64,000 nucleotides of DNA from JAQVXR01 sp050945755. Its GTDB lineage: Bacteria > Bacillota > Dehalobacteriia > Dehalobacteriales > Dehalobacteriaceae. Location of the stretch: the NCBI GenBank assembly GCA_050945755.1, contig JBMNTN010000004.1, forward strand, positions 4,836-68,835, in the 5' to 3' direction. This document shows positions 40,977 to 48,764 of the stretch, one piece after another; position 1 is the first letter of the stretch, and the number at the start of each line of letters is the position of its first letter. Made by a program: the position numbers and the translations under genes. The notes below the pieces were generated by a model. It ran no database searches and had not been told where the DNA came from. It saw only the letters and a program-made list of their open reading frames with translations.

Positions 40977-42275
40977 ATGGAAATGATAATAGGGTTTGCG
41001 ATATTACTCTTTCTGATTATCTTGGGGGTTCCCGTTGTTTATGCATTTGGTGCAACAGTAGTCTGGTTTGTTTTCACCATGGGATATAATGCATCATTTG
41101 TTTTTTCGACGATGTACAGCAGCATGAATAATGTTGTTTTGCTGGCCATTCCATTGTTTATTATGGTTGGCGGTGTTATGGAAAAGGGTAATATCGGTAG
41201 TGCTCTGGTCAATTTTATAGAGAGTTTTGTCGGCCGAATTAGAGGAGCACTCTGTATAGTGTCTGCTGTTGCCTGTGCTGTTTTTGGTTCGATTTGCGGC
41301 AGCGGCGCGGCAACACTTTCCTGTATTGGTTCTATCATGGCGCCGAAGATGAGAGAAAGAAATTATCCGATGGGTGTTTGTGCGGCTGTCCTTTGTTGTG
41401 CATCACCTGTTGGAATGTTGATTCCTCCCAGTTCCATTCAGATTTTATTTGCTTGGGCAGGTAATCTTTCTGTTCTAGCCTGTTTTCTGTCAACAGTTAT
41501 CCCCGGTATTATCTTAACTATTTTGATTTCTCTTGTTAGTTGGGCAATGTGCCGTAATAATAAGGAAATTGTTGTTACTGAACAGGTATCAAAAAAAGAA
41601 TGGGTATCTAAAACCAAAAAATCTACGATACAGGCTATACCTGCACTAGTCATGCCTTTCATTGTTTTAGGCGGTATCTATGGTGGCCTGATGACGGCAA
41701 CTGAAGCTGCCGGTGTAGCTGTTGTTTATGCGATTATTGCCAGTCTTTGCATATACCGTGCCATAAAAGTGCTGGAACTAAAGGGGGTATTCCTTGACAC
41801 CGCGACTACAACTGGTGTTATCATGGTTATGCTGGCAGTGATTATGGTATTAAGCCGTATTCTTGTTCAGGAAAACCTTCCTAGCACAATCCTAAACATT
41901 TTATTGTCCATCTCCGATAATAAATATGTTATTTTAATGATCATAAATCTTTTCCTTGTTATTATTGGTATGCTTATGGACGATGTCAGTGGTACCTTGC
42001 TATGTGCTCCCATTCTTGTTCCGATAGCAATTAGTCTTGGCGTTAATCCTTACCATATGGCTGCAATTCTTGGTGTTAACCTTGGTATGGGTAACATTAC
42101 CCCTCCCACGGCGCCATTCCTTTATCTTGGCTCAAGGATTTGTAATGTCAGTACAAAATTAATGCTGAAGCCTTGTCTGACGATAATTCTTTTTGCATAT
42201 ATTCCTACTTTAATTATAACTACGTATATCCCATGGGTATCTTTGTGGCTGCCAGGCTTATTGTTGAATATTTAA
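40977..42275 (+). CDS. TRAP transporter large permease (DctM family)
   Basis: 432 residues, about twelve membrane helices. IFGSICGSGAATLSCIGSIMAPKM, the substrate-loop motif CASPVGMLIPPSSIQILFA (split across the loop), MTATEAAGVAVVYA and NLGMGNITPPTAPFLYLGSR are characteristic of the DctM sodium-coupled antiporter fold. With DctP and DctQ this is a complete importer. Intact; ends 30 bp before a GC-rich hairpin. Confidence 0.94.
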   Translation: MEMIIGFAILLFLIILGVPVVYAFGATVVWFVFTMGYNASFVFSTMYSSMNNVVLLAIPLFIMVGGVMEKGNIGSALVNFIESFVGRIRGALCIVSAVACAVFGSICGSGAATLSCIGSIMAPKMRERNYPMGVCAAVLCCASPVGMLIPPSSIQILFAWAGNLSVLACFLSTVIPGIILTILISLVSWAMCRNNKEIVVTEQVSKKEWVSKTKKSTIQAIPALVMPFIVLGGIYGGLMTATEAAGVAVVYAIIASLCIYRAIKVLELKGVFLDTATTTGVIMVMLAVIMVLSRILVQENLPSTILNILLSISDNKYVILMIINLFLVIIGMLMDDVSGTLLCAPILVPIAISLGVNPYHMAAILGVNLGMGNITPPTAPFLYLGSRICNVSTKLMLKPCLTIILFAYIPTLIITTYIPWVSLWLPGLLLNI

Positions 42276-42304
42276 TTAAATGGCTTATAATTTTTAGTAA
42301 ATCT

Positions 42305-42333
42305 TGCCCCCTTTGCAAATGCAACAGGGGGCA
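42305..42333 (+). terminator. Hairpin after dctM
   Basis: TGCCCCCT / AGGGGGCA, 8-bp stem with a 13-nt loop; no clear T tract follows. Confidence 0.55.
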
Positions 42334-42381
42334 GGATTGTATTAAAGTTAAATAGAATGGTAATCTGTCGTGGTTCATTTC

Positions 42382-42514
42382 CTATTACAAAAACACACTG
42401 GGGTACCGTTTTTCCAAGTTCAAAGCTATAACAGGCTTTAATCTTTACGATTTCAGCAGTACGATAGCGATGCACATAGTCGTTACGAATTATAAAGTCA
42501 ACAATTTGTTATAA
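42382..42514 (+). pseudogene. 3' remnant of a second CdaR-type regulator gene
   Basis: The frame runs to a TAA and reads YYKNTLGYRFSKFKAITG ... TNYKVNNLL. This matches the last 43 residues of the regulator at 35783 with about 8 mostly conservative changes (for example GFNLYDFSS for GLDLYDFNS). There is no start and everything upstream of the HTH is gone. Confidence 0.85.
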
Positions 42515-42578
42515 TTTGCTTTATAAAAACATGGTCTGTTTATTTGTATTCCGGCCATGTTTTTTGTATAAACGACAC
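42387..42578 (+). repeat. Direct repeat B
   Basis: Partner of repeat A (36873-37064), including the CATGG/CCATG terminator hairpin. The two copies frame the opine dehydrogenase-racemase-TRAP operon. The next 130 bases (42579-42712) show nothing recognisable. Confidence 0.88.
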
Positions 42579-42712
42579 TAATAATCTATGGATACCTAAA
42601 ATGTTAAGAAAAAAAGGGAAAATGCTGATAGTACCGTTGAAGGCGAAGCGGAAGCAAATAAGGTTTATGCATACCCGGGTTTTATTTGAAGCAAATTCCA
42701 GGGGAAGATAAT

Positions 42713-42907
42713 CTATTGTTTTTTGTTTTTTGGCTTGAAGGATCTGTTTACATTTCGTTTAGATTTATTTAAAATATTATCTTCGCCTTGTTCAGCCACC
42801 GACGCTAAACTATATCTCAAATCCTCACTGTCTTCCAAGCAAACATTACAACCCTTGCCGGAGACGGGTCCGGAAAATCCTCTTTCCGTGCGATTGGTTT
42901 CTTTCAT
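42713..42907 (-). CDS. Small hypothetical protein, reverse strand
   Basis: 64 residues from the ATG at 42907 (reverse strand), nine bases after AAGGAG; an earlier GTG would add 12 residues. Hydrophilic, with a Cys pair in GKGCNVCLEDSED and a basic tail (KSKRNVNRSFKPKNKKQ). I recognise no family. It is the only reverse-strand gene I accept, and it sits exactly between the accessory block and yqfC. A short palindrome (GCACAC / GTGTGC, 42938-42952) lies upstream. Confidence 0.5.
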   Translation of the reverse strand: MKETNRTERGFSGPVSGKGCNVCLEDSEDLRYSLASVAEQGEDNILNKSKRNVNRSFKPKNKKQ

Positions 42908-43032
42908 GTCTTCCAGCTCCTTTTTGGCTCCGGGTATGCACACTTAGTGTGCCCGGGGTTTATCTCCAATACCCATCACTAATTTTTCAAGTATTAAGTG
43001 AAGACACGTTCTCCTTTTTTCATATCTCTCCC

Positions 43033-43080
43033 TCCCCCCGAATAAATTTAGTAGGAGAAAAACCGGGGGGTGTTTTTTTG
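43033..43080 (+). promoter_or_regulatory. Hairpin that overlaps the yqfC ribosome site
   Basis: CCCCCCG (about 43034-43040) can pair with CGGGGGG (about 43064-43070); the right arm is the apparent SD of yqfC, followed by TGTTTTTTTG, where the last TTG is the start. It could sequester the SD or act as an attenuator. Confidence 0.45.
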
Positions 43081-43386
43081 TCCAATAAAAAATTACTGCG
43101 TGGACAAAGAGCTAAATTTAAAAGTGCTTTTGTTAATATACTTCAGCTTCCGGCAGATGTTGCCCTTAACCTGCCCCGGGTCACGATGATTGGCAACCTC
43201 CAGTTAAACATTGAGAATCATAAGGGGATTGTAGAGTATACAGAAAACAAGATCCGGGTACTGGTTGCCCGAGGGTGTTTAGAAGTAACCGGTGCCAACT
43301 TGGTACTGAGGAACATTCATAGTGATGAAATTATGGTGAACGGGGAAATAAATCAAATCCGGATTGAACTTAATGAGGAAAATTAA
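43078..43386 (+). CDS. yqfC: Sporulation protein YqfC
   Basis: 102 residues, start TTG 43078, reading SNKKLLRGQRAKFKSAFVNI with NLPRVTMIGNLQLNIENHKG and the C-terminal LRNIHSDEIMVNGEINQIRI. YabP/YqfC family, made in the mother cell during spore formation. A longer frame back to 42949 is open but not conserved. It precedes yqfD, as in all spore-forming Firmicutes, and marks re-entry into the conserved cluster after the accessory block. Confidence 0.9.
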   Translation: MSNKKLLRGQRAKFKSAFVNILQLPADVALNLPRVTMIGNLQLNIENHKGIVEYTENKIRVLVARGCLEVTGANLVLRNIHSDEIMVNGEINQIRIELNEEN

Positions 43387-43421
43387 TTATTTAAAACTGA
43401 ATAAATTAGGAGTGGGGATTT

Positions 43422-44642
43422 TTGAAAACGCTATTGGATTATTTTTTAGGTTATGTCATTATTACTATCCGGGGCAAAGGGATAGAGCGGTTTATCAACT
43501 TGGCTGTCCAACGGGGGATCCGGATGTGGGACATCAGCTGGATGAAAGACGGTTCCGTCCGGGCTAAGGTACAGCTTTCCGGGATCAAGGCTCTCCGTCA
43601 TGTTGCCCGGAAAAGTCATTGCCGTTTTCGTATCGGTCAACGGCAGGGCTTGCCGTTTTGGGTTAAATTTTTTCAAAAGAGAAAGATGCTGGCAGCAGGG
43701 GCAATTTTTTTTGTGCTTTCCCTGTACGTGCTCTCTTCATTTGCTTTTTCGGTTCAGGTGACCAGCCCTGAGCCTCTTAAGATTGTGAATGAACAAATGA
43801 TTAAACGCCTGGCGGAAGAAAAAGGAATCAAGCCCGGTCGACCAAAGTGGTTGATGGACTTTAAAGCAGCAGAAAAATATCTTATAAAAGAGGTCCCTCA
43901 GTTAACTTGGGTTAATATCAGTGCCCAAGGAACCCGGCTGTGTATTAATGTTGTGGAAAAGGTAATGCCTGAGCCAGACGAGAAAAATAATAAATCGGGA
44001 AATATCATTGCTTTAAAGGATGGTATTATTACAGAAATTTTAGTGATGAAGGGAGAGCCGCTGGTTACCTCGGGTGATACTGTTTCCCAGGGGCAGGTGC
44101 TCATTTCAGGTATAATTACGATCCAAGAGGAATTCCCATTGGAGGAGGAACCGCTGGGAAAAGTGGAAAAAGTCAAGGCAGATGGTATTGTTCGGGCCAG
44201 AGTATGGTACCGGGGGTATGGAGAATGTCCTCTGGTGGAGAGCGGAAAAACCAATACCGGCAAAAAGGCTCAGTCCATTAAACTCCAGTGGGGGAAGCGA
44301 GGGGTTGTTATCTGGGGTTCTGCCGCTCCGGAATTTGAATATTATATCTCTGATACCAACCGGCGGAAATTGACTTTATGGAGGAATATTACCCTTCCTG
44401 TCGAAATAATAACAACAACCTGTTGGGAACAAGAAGTGTATAAAACCGTACGGAGCCAGGAAGATGCCTGGCAGAAGGCGGTGAATGCAGCTCTTTTGGC
44501 TGCCCGGCGACAGGTACCGGCTCAGGCTAAAATTATCAGCAGACAGTTAAAGCCGGTAGAAGAGGGGGTTCCCGGGTTAAAACGCGCTTATGTTATTTTA
44601 GAAACGGAAGAGGATATCGGAAAATTTATTTCCATTGAGTAA
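43422..44642 (+). CDS. yqfD: Sporulation membrane protein YqfD
   Basis: 406 residues with a single membrane helix near 88-108 (KMLAAGAIFFVLSLYVLSSF), a cytosolic N-terminal domain (FLGYVIITIRGKGIERFINL) and a large extracytoplasmic part carrying GIKPGRPKWLMDFKAAEKYL and LKDGIITEILVMKGEPLVTS. The family is required for full sporulation and related to SpoIV-type proteins. TTG/TTTG-type start 36 bp after yqfC. Length and order agree with Bacillus YqfD. Confidence 0.92.
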   Translation: MKTLLDYFLGYVIITIRGKGIERFINLAVQRGIRMWDISWMKDGSVRAKVQLSGIKALRHVARKSHCRFRIGQRQGLPFWVKFFQKRKMLAAGAIFFVLSLYVLSSFAFSVQVTSPEPLKIVNEQMIKRLAEEKGIKPGRPKWLMDFKAAEKYLIKEVPQLTWVNISAQGTRLCINVVEKVMPEPDEKNNKSGNIIALKDGIITEILVMKGEPLVTSGDTVSQGQVLISGIITIQEEFPLEEEPLGKVEKVKADGIVRARVWYRGYGECPLVESGKTNTGKKAQSIKLQWGKRGVVIWGSAAPEFEYYISDTNRRKLTLWRNITLPVEIITTTCWEQEVYKTVRSQEDAWQKAVNAALLAARRQVPAQAKIISRQLKPVEEGVPGLKRAYVILETEEDIGKFISIE

Positions 44643-44709
44643 TGATGGGAATCCGGTTATAATGAGGAAGATAATTGTCTAGAAAAAAATGTCAGGAGGT
44701 ATTTGTTTA

Positions 44710-45663
44710 TTGGCCGGTACAACGGAGCTAAAAATTAACATCGGTAGTAATGGACAGGCTGCTAATCTTCTTGGCCAAAGGGACGAGAACCTAAGGCTTT
44801 TAGAAAAGAGGCTGAAGGCAAAAATTATCGCCCGCGGTGATATGGTGATAGTCACCGGTAATAATGAGGAAGTGGAAGAGGCGCGGCGTGTTTTTGAACA
44901 TTTGATTACTCTGGTTAAAGCAGGAGTGACCATTACCACATCATCAATTAACTATGCTCTTAATACGTCGGAAAAAAAGGAAAATGTGGCGGCAAAACTA
45001 ACGGAAAACATCTATGTCACTCCCCGGGGAAAATCAATTAAGCCAAGGACTCTGGGACAGTCTAACTATGTCCAAGCTATTCGGAAGAACGGAATAGTCT
45101 TTGGCATCGGCCCGGCAGGAACGGGGAAAACCTATTTGGCAGTTGTGATGGCCATTCATGCTTTAAAAAATAAAGAAGTCAACAGGCTGATTCTTGCCCG
45201 GCCCGCGGTGGAAGCAGGAGAAAAACTGGGATTTTTGCCCGGGGACCTGCAGGATAAAGTGAACCCTTATTTAAGGCCGATTTACGATAGTCTTTATGAT
45301 GTCCTGGGGATGGACAAGGCGCAAAAATATATGGAAAGAAACATTATTGAGGTAGCCCCCCTTGCTTACATGAGAGGGCGTACTCTTGATGATGCCTTTA
45401 TTATTTTGGATGAGGCACAGAATACGACACCGCAGCAGATGAAGATGTTTCTGACGCGGATTGGATTCGGTTCCCGGGCGGTGATTACGGGGGATATCAC
45501 CCAGGTGGATCTTCCTCAAGGCCAGTTTTCCGGCTTAATTCAGGTGCAGAAAATTCTAATGGGCATTGAGGGAATTGAATTTTGTTATTTAACTCAGGCT
45601 GATGTAGTGCGTCACCCACTGGTACAAAAAATAATTAATGCCTACGAGAAAAACGAGGTGTAA
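44710..45663 (+). CDS. phoH: PhoH-like ATPase
   Basis: 317 residues from TTG 44710, ten bases after AGGAGGT; an ATG at 44689 overlaps that site. The N-terminal KH-like region (NIGSNGQAANLLGQRDENLR) is followed by the P-loop GIGPAGTGKTYLAVVMAIHA and the Walker B DDAFIILDEAQNTTPQQ, then the RADVVRH-type C-terminus (LTQADVVRHPLVQKII). It is related to the N-terminal domain of superfamily I helicases and thought to act on RNA together with YbeY, encoded two genes on. Confidence 0.93.
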   Translation: MAGTTELKINIGSNGQAANLLGQRDENLRLLEKRLKAKIIARGDMVIVTGNNEEVEEARRVFEHLITLVKAGVTITTSSINYALNTSEKKENVAAKLTENIYVTPRGKSIKPRTLGQSNYVQAIRKNGIVFGIGPAGTGKTYLAVVMAIHALKNKEVNRLILARPAVEAGEKLGFLPGDLQDKVNPYLRPIYDSLYDVLGMDKAQKYMERNIIEVAPLAYMRGRTLDDAFIILDEAQNTTPQQMKMFLTRIGFGSRAVITGDITQVDLPQGQFSGLIQVQKILMGIEGIEFCYLTQADVVRHPLVQKIINAYEKNEV

Positions 45664-45683
45664 CTCCCTAAGGAGTGAGGAAA

Positions 45684-47930
45684 ATGGGATGGAGTAAACT
45701 GGTATGGAAGTATATACAGCTGCCGGCCTTAAAATTCTTTAAGAATACTACAGCCCGCCGCATTCTTTGGTGGGTACTCTTTTTCACATTGAGCTTTGCT
45801 GTACTGGCCACAAATTTTATCCCCGATCAGGTTGCTTTAAAGGCAGGGGAAGTGGCAAAGAGCGACATCTTTTACAATGGGGGGACTCTTACTTATACCA
45901 GCGAGATTAAAACTGAGGAAGCCCGCAATCAAGCTGCGCAAGAGGTGGAACAGGTATTTAGGTTTGAACCACGAGTATTAACAGAGCTGGAAAATCGGAC
46001 CGGACAACTTTTTCAAGATATATTAAATATTAAAAGGGATGAGACCCTTACAGATTTTACTGAGCGCAAGGAAAAGTTGAAAACTATACTGTCGGGAATG
46101 ATGCCCCAGGAGGCTTTAAATGCGATAGTTGCTGCCGATGAGGATACTATCTTGACACTGGAAACGGAGCTCAAAAGCATTATCAGAGCCAGAATACAGG
46201 ATGGTATCGTTGAGGAACAGTTAGAAGGCACCAAAAAAGATATGAACAATGACATTGAAGCACTGGACGTAGAACAGCCTTTTAAAGTGTTTCTTCAGAC
46301 AATCATAAATCAAATGGAACTACGGCCTAATAAAATATATGATCCGGTAGCTACCGCCCAGGCGGTGGAAGAAAAATTGGCTCAAGTGAAACCGGTACAG
46401 ATTACAATCAGACCCGGCGAAAAAATTGTGGAAAAGGGAACGCTGGTGACACCTGAGCAGATTGAAGCGTTGCAGTTTTTAGGGTTGCAGAGAAGCACTA
46501 CCCCGTTTTTAACATTTGTCGGCTTATTTGGGTTTGTCAGCATTGTTTACCTGATGATTTTCTTGTTTTTGAACGGATATAAGCCCGATTTTTTAAAGCA
46601 GGAATCAAACATTGTCCTACTTGGGCTATTGATAAATGTTGCACTGATTATCGCAAAAATTGTTACGGTAATTCAAATTTCCGACCGACCGGAATATGCT
46701 GCCCAGCTTGGATATTTAATTCCAATGGCAGGATGCTCAATGTTACTTGCTATTTTGACTGATGCCCCTATCGCTCTATTTGGGACGGTGATACTTTCTC
46801 TTTTTATCGGCGTGATGACCAATGGACAGTTATCGTTTGCCACGGTGGCCCTGGTAGGTGGTTTAATGGGTGTTTACCAGGTTTCCAAACTAAGCCAAAG
46901 GTCTCATTTGGTACAGGCCAGTATTTATATCGGGCTGGCAAATATGGCAGTGATTATTGTCATGGGATTAATGTGGAATCAGCCTATGACAGTGATTGGT
47001 TTAGGAGTATTAATGGGGTTGGTAAACGGGGTGCTGGCGTCCGTTCTGACCATTGGTACGTTGCCCTTTTTGGAAAGCGCTTTTGGCATTACTACTTCTG
47101 TTAAACTTTTGGAACTTTCGAATCCTAACCACCCGCTTTTAAAGAAATTAATGTTGGAAGCACCAGGCACCTATAATCACAGTATTTTGGTGGGTAATTT
47201 GGCAGAAGCGGCAGCCGATGCCATTGGTGCCGATTCACTTCTTGTCCGGGTGGCTTCCTATTTTCATGATATTGGAAAGGTTAAAAGGCCATACTATTTT
47301 ATTGAAAATCAAATGCCGGCTGATAATCCCCATGATAAGATTGCGCCCACTTTGAGTACCTTAATTATTACATCTCATGTGAAAGACGGAGTGGAAATGG
47401 TCAAAGAGTATCGTTTCCCCAAGGCGATTACCGATATTATTGAACAACATCATGGGACGAGTTTAGTATCCTTCTTTTATCACAAGGCAAAAGAGGAAGG
47501 AGAAAAACCAGAAACTGTTTTGGAATCGGATTTCCGCTATCAAACCCCAAAACCTCAGACCAGAGAGGCGGCAATCGTTACATTAGCAGATAGTGTACAG
47601 GCAGCTGCCCATGTTTTGCAAAAACCAACTAAGGGGCATCTTGAAGCTAAAGTACGGGAAATCATTCGGCAGAAACTGGATGACGGACAGTTAAGTGAGT
47701 GTGACTTGAATTTTAAGGATCTGGATGTAATCGCCCAGGTTTTTGTCCGAGTATTGAGCGGGATGTTTCATCATCGGATTGGGTATCCGGACCAAATGGT
47801 CAAAGAGATGGAAAGGGGCAAAGCCAAGAATGGAAATTCTCATAAAGAACCAACAGAGCAAGATACCGGTAAGCCCGGAAATGGAAAAATTACTGGAAAG
47901 AGTAGCGACGGAAGCAGTGCGTCAGAATAA
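45684..47930 (+). CDS. pgpH: 7TM-HD family cyclic-di-AMP phosphodiesterase (PgpH/YqfF)
   Basis: About 748 residues. A membrane helix near 25-45, a large extracellular domain (about 50-265), seven membrane helices (about 280-470) and a cytosolic HD domain: ASYFHDIGKVKRPYYF, EQHHGTSLVSFFYHKA and TLADSVQAAAHVL. The HD family hydrolyses c-di-AMP. ATG 45684 lies nine bases after AAGGAG. The 3' end overlaps ybeY by 101 nt in another frame, and the C-terminal tail (GNSHKEPTEQDTGKPGNGK) is low complexity, probably as a result. Confidence 0.93.
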   Translation: MGWSKLVWKYIQLPALKFFKNTTARRILWWVLFFTLSFAVLATNFIPDQVALKAGEVAKSDIFYNGGTLTYTSEIKTEEARNQAAQEVEQVFRFEPRVLTELENRTGQLFQDILNIKRDETLTDFTERKEKLKTILSGMMPQEALNAIVAADEDTILTLETELKSIIRARIQDGIVEEQLEGTKKDMNNDIEALDVEQPFKVFLQTIINQMELRPNKIYDPVATAQAVEEKLAQVKPVQITIRPGEKIVEKGTLVTPEQIEALQFLGLQRSTTPFLTFVGLFGFVSIVYLMIFLFLNGYKPDFLKQESNIVLLGLLINVALIIAKIVTVIQISDRPEYAAQLGYLIPMAGCSMLLAILTDAPIALFGTVILSLFIGVMTNGQLSFATVALVGGLMGVYQVSKLSQRSHLVQASIYIGLANMAVIIVMGLMWNQPMTVIGLGVLMGLVNGVLASVLTIGTLPFLESAFGITTSVKLLELSNPNHPLLKKLMLEAPGTYNHSILVGNLAEAAADAIGADSLLVRVASYFHDIGKVKRPYYFIENQMPADNPHDKIAPTLSTLIITSHVKDGVEMVKEYRFPKAITDIIEQHHGTSLVSFFYHKAKEEGEKPETVLESDFRYQTPKPQTREAAIVTLADSVQAAAHVLQKPTKGHLEAKVREIIRQKLDDGQLSECDLNFKDLDVIAQVFVRVLSGMFHHRIGYPDQMVKEMERGKAKNGNSHKEPTEQDTGKPGNGKITGKSSDGSSASE

Positions 47931-48300
47931 CCCGGGCACCGATCCGGAAGTGAGTATTCTTTTAGTAGATGATGAGATGATTCATAAACTTAATTCAGCT
48001 TACCGAGGAATAGACCGACCTACAGACGTGCTCTCCTTTGCTTTAAAAGAAGAATTGGAGGATGGTCCGGAGTTTGTCTTCCTGGAAGATGAAAATATTT
48101 TGGGTGATGTGGTAATATCTTTAGAAACAGCTCAACGGCAGGCTAATGAATATGAGCATTCTTTAGAAAGGGAAATTGGATTTCTTGCTGCCCATGGGAT
48201 GCTGCATCTTTTAGGATTTGACCATATTGAGGAAGAAGAAAGGATATTGATGCGGGAAAAAGAAGAGAGCATCTTGGAAGGGATAGGGTTAACCAGATAA
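47830..48300 (+). CDS. ybeY: Endoribonuclease YbeY
   Basis: 156-residue zinc RNase that matures 16S rRNA 3' ends. The metal site HGMLHLLGFDH (H-x3-H-x5-H) is intact, with RGIDRPTDVLSFAL upstream. ATG 47830 (SD AAAGGGG) starts the protein at MEILIKNQQ, which lies inside the pgpH coding region. The length fits the family, so the 101-nt overlap appears real. Confidence 0.93.
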   Translation: MEILIKNQQSKIPVSPEMEKLLERVATEAVRQNNPGTDPEVSILLVDDEMIHKLNSAYRGIDRPTDVLSFALKEELEDGPEFVFLEDENILGDVVISLETAQRQANEYEHSLEREIGFLAAHGMLHLLGFDHIEEEERILMREKEESILEGIGLTR

Positions 48301-48335
48301 TTACCTCTGGAAGAAGTTGGGCTAGGTTGGGGGAA

Positions 48336-48698
48336 ATGAAAAAATCACGAAATTTTTGGGAGAGTTTCAAGTTTGCCCTGCGTGGTGCAGTTATGGTTTT
48401 ACAAAGTGAAAGAAACGCCCGGATTGATTTAGTTTTTGCTCTGGGGGTATTAGGTGCTGCCTGTTATTATCAGGTATCATGGATGGAATGGGTTATTCTT
48501 ATTTTAACGATTGTTTCGGTGCTGGCAGCGGAGATGATGAATACAGCCGTGGAGTACATGGTGGATATGTACACCCAAGAATATCATCCGCTGGCGGAAA
48601 AGGCAAAAAATGCGGCGGCGGGTGCCGTACTAATCACCGCTATAGGGGCTTTTTTTGTCGGCCTGATTATTTTCGGGCCAAAGGTTTTTCTACACTAA
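48336..48698 (+). CDS. dgkA: Undecaprenol/diacylglycerol kinase DgkA
   Basis: Integral membrane kinase of 120 residues. N-terminal amphipathic helix (FWESFKFALRGAVMVLQSER), then three membrane helices; the family active-site motif AEMMNTAVEYMVDMYTQEYH and KAKNAAAGAVLITAIGAFFV (KDxAAGAV-type) are present. In Firmicutes it recycles undecaprenol to undecaprenyl phosphate. ATG 48336 is preferred over TTG 48327. Short hairpin downstream. Confidence 0.93.
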   Translation: MKKSRNFWESFKFALRGAVMVLQSERNARIDLVFALGVLGAACYYQVSWMEWVILILTIVSVLAAEMMNTAVEYMVDMYTQEYHPLAEKAKNAAAGAVLITAIGAFFVGLIIFGPKVFLH

Positions 48699-48717
48699 GA
48701 TGAATATAATGAATTAG

Positions 48718-48736
48718 ACCCGGGGTTATCCCGGGT
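48718..48736 (+). terminator. Hairpin after dgkA
   Basis: ACCCGGG / CCCGGGT with a 5-nt loop, followed by TCTCAAAT; weak T tract. Confidence 0.5.
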
Positions 48737-48764
48737 TCTCAAATAATATTGAAGGGGGAAGCTG

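Noticed and set aside
42949..43077. 43-codon extension of YqfC
   Set aside because: Not conserved in the family and encoded by the leader hairpin region; TTG 43078 gives the standard N-terminus.
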